Of a stretch of DNA of 64,000 nucleotides, positions 43,354 through 51,087 are shown in pieces. Within the stretch, counting starts at the first letter, position 1, and every line of letters starts with the position of its first letter. Source of the stretch: Hymenobacter yonginensis (GTDB lineage Bacteria; Bacteroidota; Bacteroidia; Cytophagales; Hymenobacteraceae); assembly GCF_027625995.1 (NCBI RefSeq), contig NZ_CP115396.1, positions 4,030,501 to 4,094,500 of the forward strand, written 5' to 3'. The notes beneath the pieces are model-generated. The model was not told where the DNA came from. It saw only the letters and a program-made list of their open reading frames with translations, and did no database searches. The translations under genes and the position numbers were made by a program.

Positions 43354-43450
43354 GCACGTCATGCTGAGCTTGTCGAAGCATCTCTACCGCTTCGCCAGAT
43401 AGTATGCAACGAAGCGGTAGAGATGCTTCGACAAGCTCAGCATGACGTGC
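43354..43450. repeat. GTCATGCTGAGC-family palindrome, copy 1 (perfect 41-bp arms)
   Basis: Arms 43354-43394 and 43410-43450 are exact inverted copies (GCACGTCATGCTGAGC...) around a 15-nt loop. It lies downstream of the porin gene. Confidence 0.95.
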
Positions 43451-43472
43451 TTTTCAAGTTCCCAAACACGCT

Positions 43473-44582
43473 CTAAAACGACAGCGCGATGCTGCTGGTG
43501 AGGTTGCCGTAGTTGCGGGTGGGGTTGCCGTTGCGGTCCGTCAGGAAGGGCTGGCGGCCGTGGAAGGTGCGGCCCTCTACCCGAAACGTCACGTTGCTGG
43601 TGGGCGCGTAGTCGAGGTTGAGCGAGGCGGCCTGCACCTTGAAATCGGTGGCGGCGGCTACCGGCGAAATGGAGCTGATGATGACGCCCCGGTCGGCGTT
43701 GTAGTACTCGGCGCGGGCGGCGGCGGTCCACTTATCGGCCAGCTTGTAGCGCACGAAGGCCGCGCCGGTGTGCCAGGTATCGGCCTTGCCGCCGCGTTGC
43801 TCGCTTTCCTGCTTGCCCACGTCGAACACCAGGGCCAGGCTGAGGCGGTCGGTGGCGGCGTAGCTCACGTAGAAATCGTGGAAGTAGCGGCGGCGGCGCA
43901 CCGAGTCCTGGGGCTGCTCGTTGCCGTAGAAGGTGCTGCTGTTGATGAGCAGCTTATCGGTGGGCTTCCACTGAATCTGGGTGCCCACAGCTTTAGCCTG
44001 GTTGTTTTCGCGGATGTTCTGCCAGCCGTTGAGTACCAGCCCGGTCAGCGTCAGCTTGGGGCTCACCTCGTAGGTCAGCCGCGCCCCGGCCTCGTAGTAC
44101 GGCGAGTTTTCAGCCATCAGGGAGCGGGTCAGCGTCCAGTTGTCCTTGCTGATAGCCGACTCAAACCCGATGTGCGAGCCGAAAATGCCCACGTCGAGCC
44201 AGGCTTTTTTGAAGGGGCGGAAACCCGCGTAGGCCTCGTAGAGGTGTTTGAGCACTTGGTCTTCAGCCGCGTAGTTGGCCGATACGTAGGTGCCCGCGTG
44301 CAGGCCCAGGGCCCCGCGCACCTGCCCATTGTCGTAGCGCAGACCGATAACGGCGTTGTTCACCGTAAACTCGTTCTGGCGGTTGTGCGAGTACAGGAAG
44401 CCGGGCCGCTGGTTGGTGGCCGCGTGCTTGAAATCATAGCCATAGTAGCCATCCACAAACCCGTAGGTAGTAAGCGGATTGGCCGGAGCCGCCGCAGCTG
44501 CCGTGGAATCGGGCGCGGTTTGGGCCATAGCAGCCGAAGCCGTGAGCAGTGCAGTAGCGGTAAAAAGAACCAGTGGTTTCAT
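43473..44582 (-). CDS. Outer-membrane porin (BBP2/OmpL-like) of the kdp cluster
   Basis: The ATG at 44582 gives a signal peptide (MKPLVLFTATALLTASAAMA) and a 369-residue product. The mature part begins with an Ala-rich linker and NPLTTYGFVDGYYGYDF. Then come paired amphipathic strands typical of an outer-membrane barrel, such as VIGLRYDNGQVRGALGLHAG, ARLTYEVSPKLTLTGLVLNGWQ, DFYVSYAATDRLSLALVFDVG. It ends on the Phe-terminal strand SSIALSF, the usual C-terminal recognition signal for barrel insertion. Its place just after kdpC suggests an outer-membrane route for K+ or other cations. The longer frame upstream of 44582 runs through repeats. Confidence 0.88.
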   Translation of the reverse strand: MKPLVLFTATALLTASAAMAQTAPDSTAAAAAPANPLTTYGFVDGYYGYDFKHAATNQRPGFLYSHNRQNEFTVNNAVIGLRYDNGQVRGALGLHAGTYVSANYAAEDQVLKHLYEAYAGFRPFKKAWLDVGIFGSHIGFESAISKDNWTLTRSLMAENSPYYEAGARLTYEVSPKLTLTGLVLNGWQNIRENNQAKAVGTQIQWKPTDKLLINSSTFYGNEQPQDSVRRRRYFHDFYVSYAATDRLSLALVFDVGKQESEQRGGKADTWHTGAAFVRYKLADKWTAAARAEYYNADRGVIISSISPVAAATDFKVQAASLNLDYAPTSNVTFRVEGRTFHGRQPFLTDRNGNPTRNYGNLTSSIALSF

Positions 44583-44603
44583 TGGGAGAGAAAGAATGCG
44601 GAG

Positions 44604-44662
44604 GACCTCACCCCCCGGCTCCCGGTTCGCTTGATGCGCGAAGCTTCGGGGAGAGGGGGAAC
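44604..44662. repeat. CCTCACCCCC-type repeat, copy 1
   Basis: CCTCACCCCCCGGCTCCC..GGGGAGAGGGGG is a decayed copy of the C/G-rich hairpin element seen three more times in the paa cluster. Confidence 0.5.
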
Positions 44663-44742
44663 CTGACGTTTTTTGATCAGGCGGGTGGCGGGGAAGTAAT
44701 ACGGAATTGAGGATGTAAAGCAACGAAAACGAGCCGGGAGGC

Positions 44743-44826
44743 AGTAGCGCGAACTGTGTAGTTCGCGCCCCAGAACGACAATCGTTGCAACGGCGCGGGG
44801 GCGCGAACTACAAAGTTCGCGCTACT
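44743..44826. repeat. AGTAGCGCGAAC-family palindrome, copy 3
   Basis: AGTAGCGCGAACTGTGTAG.. is mirrored by ..CTACAAAGTTCGCGCTACT. It lies between the tentative small ORF and the porin gene. Confidence 0.9.
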
Positions 44827-44836
44827 GGCTATTGCC

Positions 44837-44971
44837 TCAGGCTACCAGTTGCAGCAGCAGCCACAGCAGCGCCAGGGCCAGCAGGGTGTAGCCGGGGCGG
44901 AAGCGGCGGCCACGGTGCCGGTGGGCCCGCAGCCGCCAGTGGGCGCGGGCCCGGTGCGCGGAGGCAGCCAC
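44837..44971 (-). CDS. Tentative 44-residue membrane peptide directly after kdpC
   Basis: A GTG at 44971, in the same frame as kdpC and one codon past its stop, opens an Arg/His-rich stretch (AASAHRARAHWRLRAHRHRG) followed by a hydrophobic helix (YTLLALALLWLLLQLVA) and a TGA. It could be a small kdp accessory peptide, a read-through tail of KdpC, or chance, since GC-rich DNA gives many such frames. Nothing but composition and position supports coding. Confidence 0.3.
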   Translation of the reverse strand: MAASAHRARAHWRLRAHRHRGRRFRPGYTLLALALLWLLLQLVA

Positions 44972-44974
44972 CGG

Positions 44975-45535
44975 CTAGCGGTTCTGCAGGGCGTCGAGGG
45001 CCACGTTCAGGCGCAGCACGTTCACCCGGTCGGGGCCGAAGGCGCTGTGCTGGGTGTGCTCCGTTACCAGGGCCTGCACCTTGGCGGCAGCGAGGTTGCG
45101 GGCTTTGGCCACGCGGGCTACCTGCACGGCGGCGGCGGCCGGCGAGAGGTGCGGGTCGAGGCCCGAGCCGGAGGCGGTGAGCAGCTCGGCCGGTACCTGG
45201 GCCTTGGTTACGCCGGGGTTCTGTACCAGAAACGTATCGAGGCGGGCCTGCACGGTGGCCAGGTAGTCGGGGTTGCTGGGGCCTTTGTTGGAGCCGGCCG
45301 AGCCGGCGGCGTTGTAATCCACGGCCGAAGGGCGGCCCTGGAAGTATTCGGGCCGGGTGAAGTTCTGGCCCACGTTATCGTAGCCTACCACGCGGCCCTT
45401 GTGGCTGATGGTTTCGCCCTGCCCGCCGGCCGGGGCCAGCTGGGCACCGGCCCACACCATCACGGGGTAAATTAGGCAGCAGATAACCAGCAGCACAAGG
45501 GTCAGGCGGAATGCGGGAAGCAGGTTCTGTTTCAT
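44975..45535 (-). CDS. kdpC: Potassium-transporting ATPase subunit C
   Basis: KdpC is the small single-span subunit that stabilises the KdpFABC high-affinity K+ pump. The 186-residue product starts at the ATG at 45535 (MKQNLLPAFRLTLVLLVICCLIYPVMVW), with one N-terminal helix. Conserved parts are QNFTRPEYFQGRPSAVDYNAAGSAGSN, LTASGSGLDPHLSPAAA and VNVLRLNVALD. The start used avoids the in-frame extension through a repeat. It follows kdpB, with a long palindrome in between. Confidence 0.95.
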   Translation of the reverse strand: MKQNLLPAFRLTLVLLVICCLIYPVMVWAGAQLAPAGGQGETISHKGRVVGYDNVGQNFTRPEYFQGRPSAVDYNAAGSAGSNKGPSNPDYLATVQARLDTFLVQNPGVTKAQVPAELLTASGSGLDPHLSPAAAAVQVARVAKARNLAAAKVQALVTEHTQHSAFGPDRVNVLRLNVALDALQNR

Positions 45536-45553
45536 GTTGATTTTATGTTGTTT

Positions 45554-45659
45554 GTCATGCTGAGCTTGCCGAAGCATCTCTACCGCTTCGTTGAGTTGGT
45601 ATTGAATACTACTGCGGTAGAGATGCTTCGACTTCGCCTCCGGCTCCGCTCAGCATGAC
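45554..45659. repeat. GTCATGCTGAGC-family palindrome, copy 2
   Basis: Arms around 45554-45590 (GTCATGCTGAGCTTGCCG..) and 45616-45659 pair with an insertion near the right end. It sits between kdpB and kdpC. Confidence 0.85.
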
Positions 45660-45690
45660 GTTCTTTTTTATCTGTTCAAACGTCAGCTTG

Positions 45691-47739
45691 CTACAAAAAC
45701 AGCCCCACCACCAGGTCAATGACCTTGATGCCAATGAAGGGGACGATGACACCGCCCAGGCCGTACACCAGCAGGTTGCGGCGCAGCAGGGCCGAGGCCC
45801 CGATGGGCTTGTAGGACACCCCGCGCAGCGCCAGCGGCACCAGCAGCGGAATAATCACGGCGTTGAAAATCACGGCCGAGAGAATGGCCGACTGCGGCGA
45901 CTTCAGGCCCATGATGTTGAGCGCGCCCAGGGCCGGAATGGCCACCATGAACAGCGCGGGCACAATGGCGAAGTACTTGGCTACGTCGTTGGCAATGCTG
46001 AAGGTGGTGAGCGTGCCGCGCGTCATCAGCAGCTGCTTCCCAATTTCCACCACCTCAATGAGCTTGGTGGGGTCGTTGTCGAGGTCCACCATGTTGCCGG
46101 CCTCTTTGGCGGCCTGAGTGCCCGAGTTCATGGCCACTCCCACGTCGGCCTGGGCCAGGGCGGGGGCGTCGTTGGTGCCGTCGCCCATCATGGCCACCAG
46201 CTTGCCTTGCTGCTGCTCGCGGCGGATGTAGGTCATCTTATCCTCGGGCTTGGCCTCAGCAATGAAGTCATCCACGCCGGCTTTTTCGGCAATAAACTTG
46301 GCCGTGAGCGGGTTGTCGCCGGTTACCATCACGGTTTTGATGCCCATTTTGCGCAGGCGCTCAAACCGCTCCTGAATGCCGGGCTTGATGATGTCCTGCA
46401 GCTCCACCACGCCCAGCACCTGGTCGTTCTGGCTGACCACCAGCGGGGTGCCGCCGTTGCTGGCAATGGCCTCCACGCGCTGGGTGGTTTCCTGGGGGAA
46501 GGGCTGGTTGGCGCGGGCGGCCAGCTGCCGGATGGCGTCGGAAGCGCCCTTGCGCAGGCGGGTGCCGTCGGGCAGCGTCACGCCCGAGCTGCGGGTTTCG
46601 GCCGTGAACTTGATCAGCTCAGCGCCCTGCAGGCGGGTGCGCAGACCGGCCACGTCGGAGCGGCGGGTTTCGCCGGCCAGCTCCACAATGCTCTTGCCCT
46701 CGGGCGTTTCGTCGGTGAGCGAGGCCAGGGTGGCGGCCTCTACCATCTGAGCCTCCGTGATGCCGGGCGCGGGCCAGAAGTGGGTGGCTTTGCGGTTGCC
46801 GATGGTGATGGTGCCGGTTTTATCGAGCAGCAGCACGTCGATGTCGCCGGCCGTTTCCACGGCTTTGCCGCTTTTGGTGATGACGTTGGCCCGCAGGGCG
46901 CGGTCCATGCCCGCAATGCCGATGGCCGAGAGCAGCCCGCCGATGGTGGTCGGAATCAGGCACACAAACAGGGCAATGAAGGCCGAAATGGCAATGGGCG
47001 TGTTGGAGTACTCGGCAAACGGGGCCAGCGTCACGCACACCAGCACAAACACCAGCGTAAACCCGGCCAGCAGAATGGTAAGGGCAATTTCGTTGGGCGT
47101 TTTCTGCCGCGAAGCGCCTTCCACCAAGGCAATCATCTTGTCCAGAAACGACTCGCCAGGGGCCGTCGTCACCACCACCTTAATGCGGTCCGACAGCACC
47201 TTGGTCCCGCCCGTCACGCTGGACTTATCCCCGCCGGCCTCCCGAATCACCGGGGCCGACTCGCCCGTAATGGCCGACTCGTCAATGGTAGCCAGGCCCT
47301 CGATAATCTCCCCGTCGGTGGGGATGATTTCGCCGGCTTCCACCAGGAAAATCTGGCCTTTCTGGAGCTGGGAGGAGGAAACCGACGACTCCTGACCGTT
47401 GGCATCAAGCACGCGGGCGGGCGTTTCCTCGCGGGTTTTGCGCAGGCTTTCGGCCTGGGCCTTGCCGCGGGCTTCGGCAATGGCCTCGGCGAAATTGGCG
47501 AACAGCAACGTCAGGAACAGCACCACAAACACGGTGAAGTTGTAGCCGAACGAGCCCTGGGCGGCATCGGGCTTCACCAGCAGCCCCAGCGTCACGAGCA
47601 GCATCACCACCGTCCCGATTTCCACGGTGAACATCACCGGGTTGCGGAACATGATGCGCGGGTCTAGCTTCACGAACGCCTGTTTCACGGCCTCCGACAC
47701 CAGCGCGGGTTGAAAGAGAGATTGAGATTTAGTTGACAT
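45691..47739 (-). CDS. kdpB: Potassium-transporting ATPase ATP-binding subunit
   Basis: KdpB is the P-type ATPase subunit of the KdpFABC pump. The 682-residue product has the phosphorylation motif DKTGT near 305, the TGE(S) loop ([14 protein letters not shown] near 160), KxxPxxI-like GMAxL regions and the hinge [36 protein letters not shown]. Seven or so membrane helices are visible. It is separated from kdpA by a 600-bp stretch carrying an opposite-strand gene, which is unusual for a kdp operon. Confidence 0.97.
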   Translation of the reverse strand: MSTKSQSLFQPALVSEAVKQAFVKLDPRIMFRNPVMFTVEIGTVVMLLVTLGLLVKPDAAQGSFGYNFTVFVVLFLTLLFANFAEAIAEARGKAQAESLRKTREETPARVLDANGQESSVSSSQLQKGQIFLVEAGEIIPTDGEIIEGLATIDESAITGESAPVIREAGGDKSSVTGGTKVLSDRIKVVVTTAPGESFLDKMIALVEGASRQKTPNEIALTILLAGFTLVFVLVCVTLAPFAEYSNTPIAISAFIALFVCLIPTTIGGLLSAIGIAGMDRALRANVITKSGKAVETAGDIDVLLLDKTGTITIGNRKATHFWPAPGITEAQMVEAATLASLTDETPEGKSIVELAGETRRSDVAGLRTRLQGAELIKFTAETRSSGVTLPDGTRLRKGASDAIRQLAARANQPFPQETTQRVEAIASNGGTPLVVSQNDQVLGVVELQDIIKPGIQERFERLRKMGIKTVMVTGDNPLTAKFIAEKAGVDDFIAEAKPEDKMTYIRREQQQGKLVAMMGDGTNDAPALAQADVGVAMNSGTQAAKEAGNMVDLDNDPTKLIEVVEIGKQLLMTRGTLTTFSIANDVAKYFAIVPALFMVAIPALGALNIMGLKSPQSAILSAVIFNAVIIPLLVPLALRGVSYKPIGASALLRRNLLVYGLGGVIVPFIGIKVIDLVVGLFL

Positions 47740-47881
47740 TGGGAGTTGAGAAGAAAGAGATTAGAATGAGTTGCAGATATGCCTGAACTCGTCTCATTGC
47801 CAGAATACTAGTTGCTATTAATTGCTGCCTCTGGGCACTTACTTTGTGTATCTGAAAATAGCTTTGTATAGACTCGTAGTT

Positions 47882-48313
47882 ATGTGCGAATTATCTATTA
47901 ATGTCAGCTCACTAAAAGGAGAATTTGAAGGCCACACCGAAATTGATATTTCGGGTACCACTGCTGATTTTCTGAGCTTCTCCTACTGCCTGACTGAATT
48001 CCCAACGAAAGAATTTTCACTCAGACAAAGACCTACTATTTACTATCCTATATCATTACACCACCTGTCATTAGAGTTGGTTGACCAGTCAAATCAGCTG
48101 ATTACAATGCAGATAGAGGGTGTAGGTTTCAAGATTACAGGTGACCTAGAAGCATTCCAGAAACTGAGGAGCTTTTTAGAAAGTCTATCTAACCTGAGAC
48201 CCGGTGAGCATTTCCATCTTGATTGGTTTGCAGACGAAGATTTACTGGCACCAGCAACTACTATTTCGTCTTTCATCTTTTCAGTTCTGGCAGAAGACCA
48301 GAGCAGGATCTGA
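47882..48313 (+). CDS. AT-rich hypothetical protein inserted between kdpA and kdpB
   Basis: From the ATG at 47882 (MCELSINVSSLKGEFEGH) the product has 143 residues; an upstream in-frame start at 47822 is less likely. It looks like an alpha/beta protein with regular beta strands (TEIDISGTTADFLSF, LELVDQSNQLITMQIEGVGFKITGD) and the late motif PGEHFHLDWFADEDLLAPAT. I recall a family of stand-alone small proteins with that HFHLD..L..PT motif, possibly immunity-like, but cannot name it safely. The codon and base use is clearly AT-richer than the flanking kdp genes and the gene runs against the operon, both signs of horizontal gain. Confidence 0.75.
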   Translation: MCELSINVSSLKGEFEGHTEIDISGTTADFLSFSYCLTEFPTKEFSLRQRPTIYYPISLHHLSLELVDQSNQLITMQIEGVGFKITGDLEAFQKLRSFLESLSNLRPGEHFHLDWFADEDLLAPATTISSFIFSVLAEDQSRI

Positions 48314-48341
48314 CCCACTACTCAATACTCCCTACTCGATA

Positions 48342-50042
48342 CTAGTAGAGCGAGAAATGCTCGGCCAGCGGCCCCAACGCCAGGGCCGGGAAGAAGGCCA
48401 GGGCGGCAATGATGACGATTACGGCCAGTACCATCACCCCGAAGGTGGCCGTGTCGGCGGGCAGGGTGCCGGCGCTTTCGGGCACGTACTTCTTGCGGGC
48501 CAGCAGGCCGGCAATGGCGACCGGGCCCACGATGGGCAGGAAGCGGGCCAGCAGCAGCACTACGCCGGTGCTGATGTTCCACCAGGGCGTGTTGTCGCCG
48601 AGGCCCTCGAAGCCGGAGCCGTTGTTGGCCGAGGCGGAGGTGAACTCATACAGCATCTCGGAGAAGCCGTGGTAGCCGGGGTTGGCCAGCCAGCCGCTGT
48701 ACTCGGTGGGGTTGCCGGCGTAGAGGTGGGCCGTGAGGGCCGTGCCGGCCAGAATCAGCAGCGGGTGCAGCAGCGTCACGATGACGGCAATTTTCATCTC
48801 GCGGGCCTCAATTTTCTTGCCCAGCAGCTCGGGCGTGCGGCCCACCATCAGGCCGGCAATGAACACGGCAATAATCAGGTAGGCGAAGAAGTTGAGCAAA
48901 CCCACCCCGCAGCCGCCGTAGAAGGCGTTGGTCATCATGCCCAGCATCTGGCTCATGCCCGAAATCGGCATAAACGAGTCATGCATGGAGTTCACCGAGC
49001 CGCAGCTGATGATGGTGTTGGTGATGCTCCAGTAAGCCGAAGCCGCCGCCCCGAGGCGGATTTCCTTGCCCTCCATAGCCCCCAGCGCCTGGTCGACGCC
49101 GAGCTTGGCAATGGCGGGGTTGCCGTGCATCTCGTAGTACACCGTGGGGGCCAGCAGGGCCACAAAGCCCACCGTCATCACCCCGAAAATCATGTAGGCC
49201 AGCTTGCGGCGCTTCAGGTAGAAGCCCAGCGCAAACACCATGGCAATAGGGATAATCACCAGGGCAATGTTCTCGACGGCGTTGGTGATAAAGTTGGGGT
49301 TTTCGAGGGGGTGGGCCGAGTTGGCCCCGTAGAAACCGCCCCCGTTGGTGCCCAGCTCCTTGATAGCCACCATGGCGGCCACCGGCCCGCGGCTCACCGC
49401 CACCGAGTCGCCCTGCAAGGAAATCAGCTCCTGCTTGCCCTGCAGTGTCATGGGCGTGCCGTTGAAGGCCAGGATGAGGGCAATCAGCAGCGAACCGGGC
49501 AGCAGCAGGCGGGTGAGGCTCTTCACGAAGTAGTCGTAGAAGTTGCCCAGCTTCTCGGTGGTGCGCGTCTGGAGGGCGTTGAACACCACCACGGCCGCCG
49601 CAATACCAGTCGCGGCACTCACGAACTGCAGGAAGGTAATCACCACAATCTGGGAGAGATACGACAGGCCCGACTCGCCGGAATAGTGCTGCAGGTTGCA
49701 GTTCACCAGAAAGGAAATGGCCGTGTTGAAAGCCAGATCAGGCGACATCGAGGGGTTGCCGTCGGGGTTGAGCGGCAGGCTGCCCTGGGTGCACAGCACC
49801 AGCATGGCCAGCAGGAACCACACCAGGTTGATGGTGAGCAGCGCCACCATGTGCTGCTGCCACGTCATCTCGCGGCGGGCATCAATGCCCGAGAGCCGGT
49901 AGATGCCATTCTCGACGGGCCGCATGAAGTCGAGCAGGTTCTTTTCGCCCCGGAACACCCGGGCCAGATACGCGCCCAGCGGCAGGGCCAGCACCAGCGT
50001 GATGAGGTATATTCCGCCGATGCTGAGTAGTTCGTTGTTCAT
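48342..50042 (-). CDS. kdpA: Potassium-transporting ATPase subunit A
   Basis: KdpA is the channel-like subunit that selects K+. The ATG at 50042 (MNNELLSIGGIYLIT) gives 566 residues; the longer frame runs through an upstream repeat. Four selectivity-filter-like loops are visible (FLVNCNLQHYSGESGLS near 110, IKELGTNGGGFYGANSAHP near 215, NTIISCGSVNSMHDSF and TSASANNGSGFEG). About ten membrane helices are predicted. It follows kdpF, as in most kdp operons. Confidence 0.97.
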   Translation of the reverse strand: MNNELLSIGGIYLITLVLALPLGAYLARVFRGEKNLLDFMRPVENGIYRLSGIDARREMTWQQHMVALLTINLVWFLLAMLVLCTQGSLPLNPDGNPSMSPDLAFNTAISFLVNCNLQHYSGESGLSYLSQIVVITFLQFVSAATGIAAAVVVFNALQTRTTEKLGNFYDYFVKSLTRLLLPGSLLIALILAFNGTPMTLQGKQELISLQGDSVAVSRGPVAAMVAIKELGTNGGGFYGANSAHPLENPNFITNAVENIALVIIPIAMVFALGFYLKRRKLAYMIFGVMTVGFVALLAPTVYYEMHGNPAIAKLGVDQALGAMEGKEIRLGAAASAYWSITNTIISCGSVNSMHDSFMPISGMSQMLGMMTNAFYGGCGVGLLNFFAYLIIAVFIAGLMVGRTPELLGKKIEAREMKIAVIVTLLHPLLILAGTALTAHLYAGNPTEYSGWLANPGYHGFSEMLYEFTSASANNGSGFEGLGDNTPWWNISTGVVLLLARFLPIVGPVAIAGLLARKKYVPESAGTLPADTATFGVMVLAVIVIIAALAFFPALALGPLAEHFSLY

Positions 50043-50051
50043 CTTGGTTGA

Positions 50052-50128
50052 GTTGCCGGTTGCCGGTTGCCAGTTACCAGTTGTCAATCGTCGAACGACC
50101 TGACAACGGGCAACGGGTAACGGGCAAC
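50052..50128. repeat. Inverted GTTGCC/GGCAAC-type repeat between kdpF and kdpA
   Basis: GTTGCCGGTTGCCGGTTGCC..GTTGTCA is loosely mirrored by TGACAACGGGCAACGGGTAACGGGCAAC. It is related in style to the 36196-36250 repeat. Confidence 0.65.
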
Positions 50129-50132
50129 AGAA

Positions 50133-50213
50133 TTAGAATTTCTCCGGGCGCAGCAGCACGTAGCAGAGGTAGCCGAACGTGGCGAGGGAGAGGAAAAACA
50201 GGGTGACCATCAT
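50133..50213 (-). CDS. kdpF: KdpF small membrane subunit
   Basis: The 26-residue peptide MMVTLFFLSLATFGYL... ending LLRPEKF is a single hydrophobic helix with the C-terminal L(L/I)RPEKF signature typical of KdpF, which stabilises the Kdp complex. It lies just upstream of kdpA. It may start at the second of two ATG codons (50210). Confidence 0.92.
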   Translation of the reverse strand: MMVTLFFLSLATFGYLCYVLLRPEKF

Positions 50214-50225
50214 GGCGCGACAGGG

Positions 50226-50321
50226 TTAGATCTGGTCGAAGAAATCGACGGACTTGTAGAAGAGCCAGAAACCGGCCAGGCCGGCGGCCGTGAGCACGGG
50301 AATCATCAGGAGCGGAGCCAT
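50226..50321 (-). CDS. 31-residue membrane microprotein upstream of kdpF
   Basis: An ATG at 50321 opens MAPLLMIPVLTAAGLAGFWL followed by FYKSVDFFDQI and a stop. This is one hydrophobic helix with an aromatic, charged C-terminus. It begins 24 nt after the upstream gene and ends 12 nt before kdpF, so it fits in the operon. A KdpF-like role or duplicate origin is possible, since the size and layout match KdpF while the C-terminal signature differs. Confidence 0.75.
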   Translation of the reverse strand: MAPLLMIPVLTAAGLAGFWLFYKSVDFFDQI

Positions 50322-50345
50322 TGGCAAAGCGGAAAAGCAGCGGCC

Positions 50346-50699
50346 CTAGGGCAGCATGGTGGTGTGCGGATAGTGGTAAGTCTGGTAGAGGCGGCTGGGC
50401 ATAAGCTGACGGGCTAGCTGGTTGCCGTAAGTGCTGCCATCGAGGTGCAGGCAGTGCAGGTACACGTTTTCGATGGCGCGGGCCAGGTAGGCGTCGCCCT
50501 GGCGCAGCAGGCGGTCGGCCACCTCGAAGCAGCGTTTGAGCAGGGCCAGCTGGCCGGCCTCGGCGGCTTCGCGGGTGAAGGTGGCAAAGCAGCTCAGCTG
50601 CCGGTACAGGCTCTGGCGCGTGGCCGGCACCTGCAGTTCCGCCCCCAGTTCGGGGAAGCTTTCCAGCAATAGGGTGGCGGTTTCGGAAGAAGAAGTCAT
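50346..50699 (-). CDS. Small helical protein at the head of the kdp operon
   Basis: The 117-residue protein is predominantly helical and soluble (SETATLLLESFPELGAELQ, GQLALLKRCFEVADRLLRQGDAYLARAIENVYLHCLHLDG, QLMPSRLYQTYH). No membrane span or catalytic motif is seen. It may belong to a DUF7674-like family, but I am not sure. It is the first gene downstream of the regulator-to-operon gap and probably co-transcribed with the small peptide, kdpF and kdpA. A regulatory or assembly role is inference. Confidence 0.75.
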   Translation of the reverse strand: MTSSSETATLLLESFPELGAELQVPATRQSLYRQLSCFATFTREAAEAGQLALLKRCFEVADRLLRQGDAYLARAIENVYLHCLHLDGSTYGNQLARQLMPSRLYQTYHYPHTTMLP

Positions 50700-50890
50700 C
50701 TGACGAGATGAAAAGAAGTGGAACGGGTCCGTGAGTGAGCCGTGCGTCGGCGGGGCATGGCGCTGGGCTGGTTGTCAGGCACCCCAGCGCCGGCCCCGGT
50801 TCGGTCCGTTTGCCGAATCGACGAATGGCTCGGGCGGCTTCTTGCCAATCCAGGCCCACATCCGGCCAGTACCCACTATTTTCATCACAT

Positions 50891-50909
50891 CGACCTGATT
50901 ATCAGGTCG
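50891..50909. promoter_or_regulatory. Perfect 19-bp palindrome, probable operator
   Basis: CGACCTGAT and ATCAGGTCG are exact 9-bp arms around a central T, about 190 nt before the first kdp-operon gene. The size and symmetry fit a binding site for the NtrC-like regulator encoded next door, or a leader hairpin. Confidence 0.5.
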
Positions 50910-50952
50910 AAATATTTTCACCTCTTGCCTGCCTCACACATCGGGCACAAAA

Positions 50953-50999
50953 AAACCGGGTCATTCTGACCCGGTGTGGCGGTCAGAATAACCCGGTTT
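50953..50999 (-). terminator. Terminator of the sigma-54 response regulator gene
   Basis: AAACCGGGTCATTCTGACC (50953-50971) pairs with 50981-50999 with one mismatch. On the minus strand a long T run follows. Confidence 0.85.
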
Positions 51000-51012
51000 G
51001 GTAGAGTGCTTG

Positions 51013-51087
51013 TGTCCCAGGGCTTCAGCCCTGGGACGCGCAGGCAGCGTCGTTCAACGACGAGACGCAAGATGTTGCGTCTCTACA
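51013..51087. repeat. Hairpin plus GAGACGCAA-type repeat, copy 1
   Basis: GTCCCAGGGCTT/AGCCCTGGGAC (51013-51036) is a perfect hairpin. GAGACGCAAGATGTTGCGTCTC (51062-51083) is palindromic and reaches into the last codons of the regulator gene. Confidence 0.8.

Larger units (their letters stand above)
50700..51082 (-). promoter_or_regulatory. Intergenic region between the sigma-54 regulator and the kdp operon
   Basis: It holds, in minus-strand order, a short repeat at 51013-51087, the regulator's terminator at 50953-50999 and a palindrome at 50891-50909. Then about 190 nt must contain the kdp promoter. I looked for a sigma-54 site (GG-N10-GC with TTGGCA..TTGC); a TTGGCAAGAAGCCGCC stretch comes close but the GC is out of register, so none is claimed. 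Confidence 0.5.

Noticed and set aside
45655-47667. A 670-residue open frame antisense to kdpB
   Set aside because: It is Gly/His/Gln-rich with no family features and mirrors codon bias of the real kdpB gene, which has all P-type ATPase motifs.
48204-50030. A 608-residue open frame antisense to kdpA
   Set aside because: Low-complexity shadow frame; kdpA on the other strand is unambiguous.
50700-50900. Sigma-54 promoter of the kdp operon
   Set aside because: The best candidate (TTGGCA...CCGCC) has the second element out of register, so I do not claim it.
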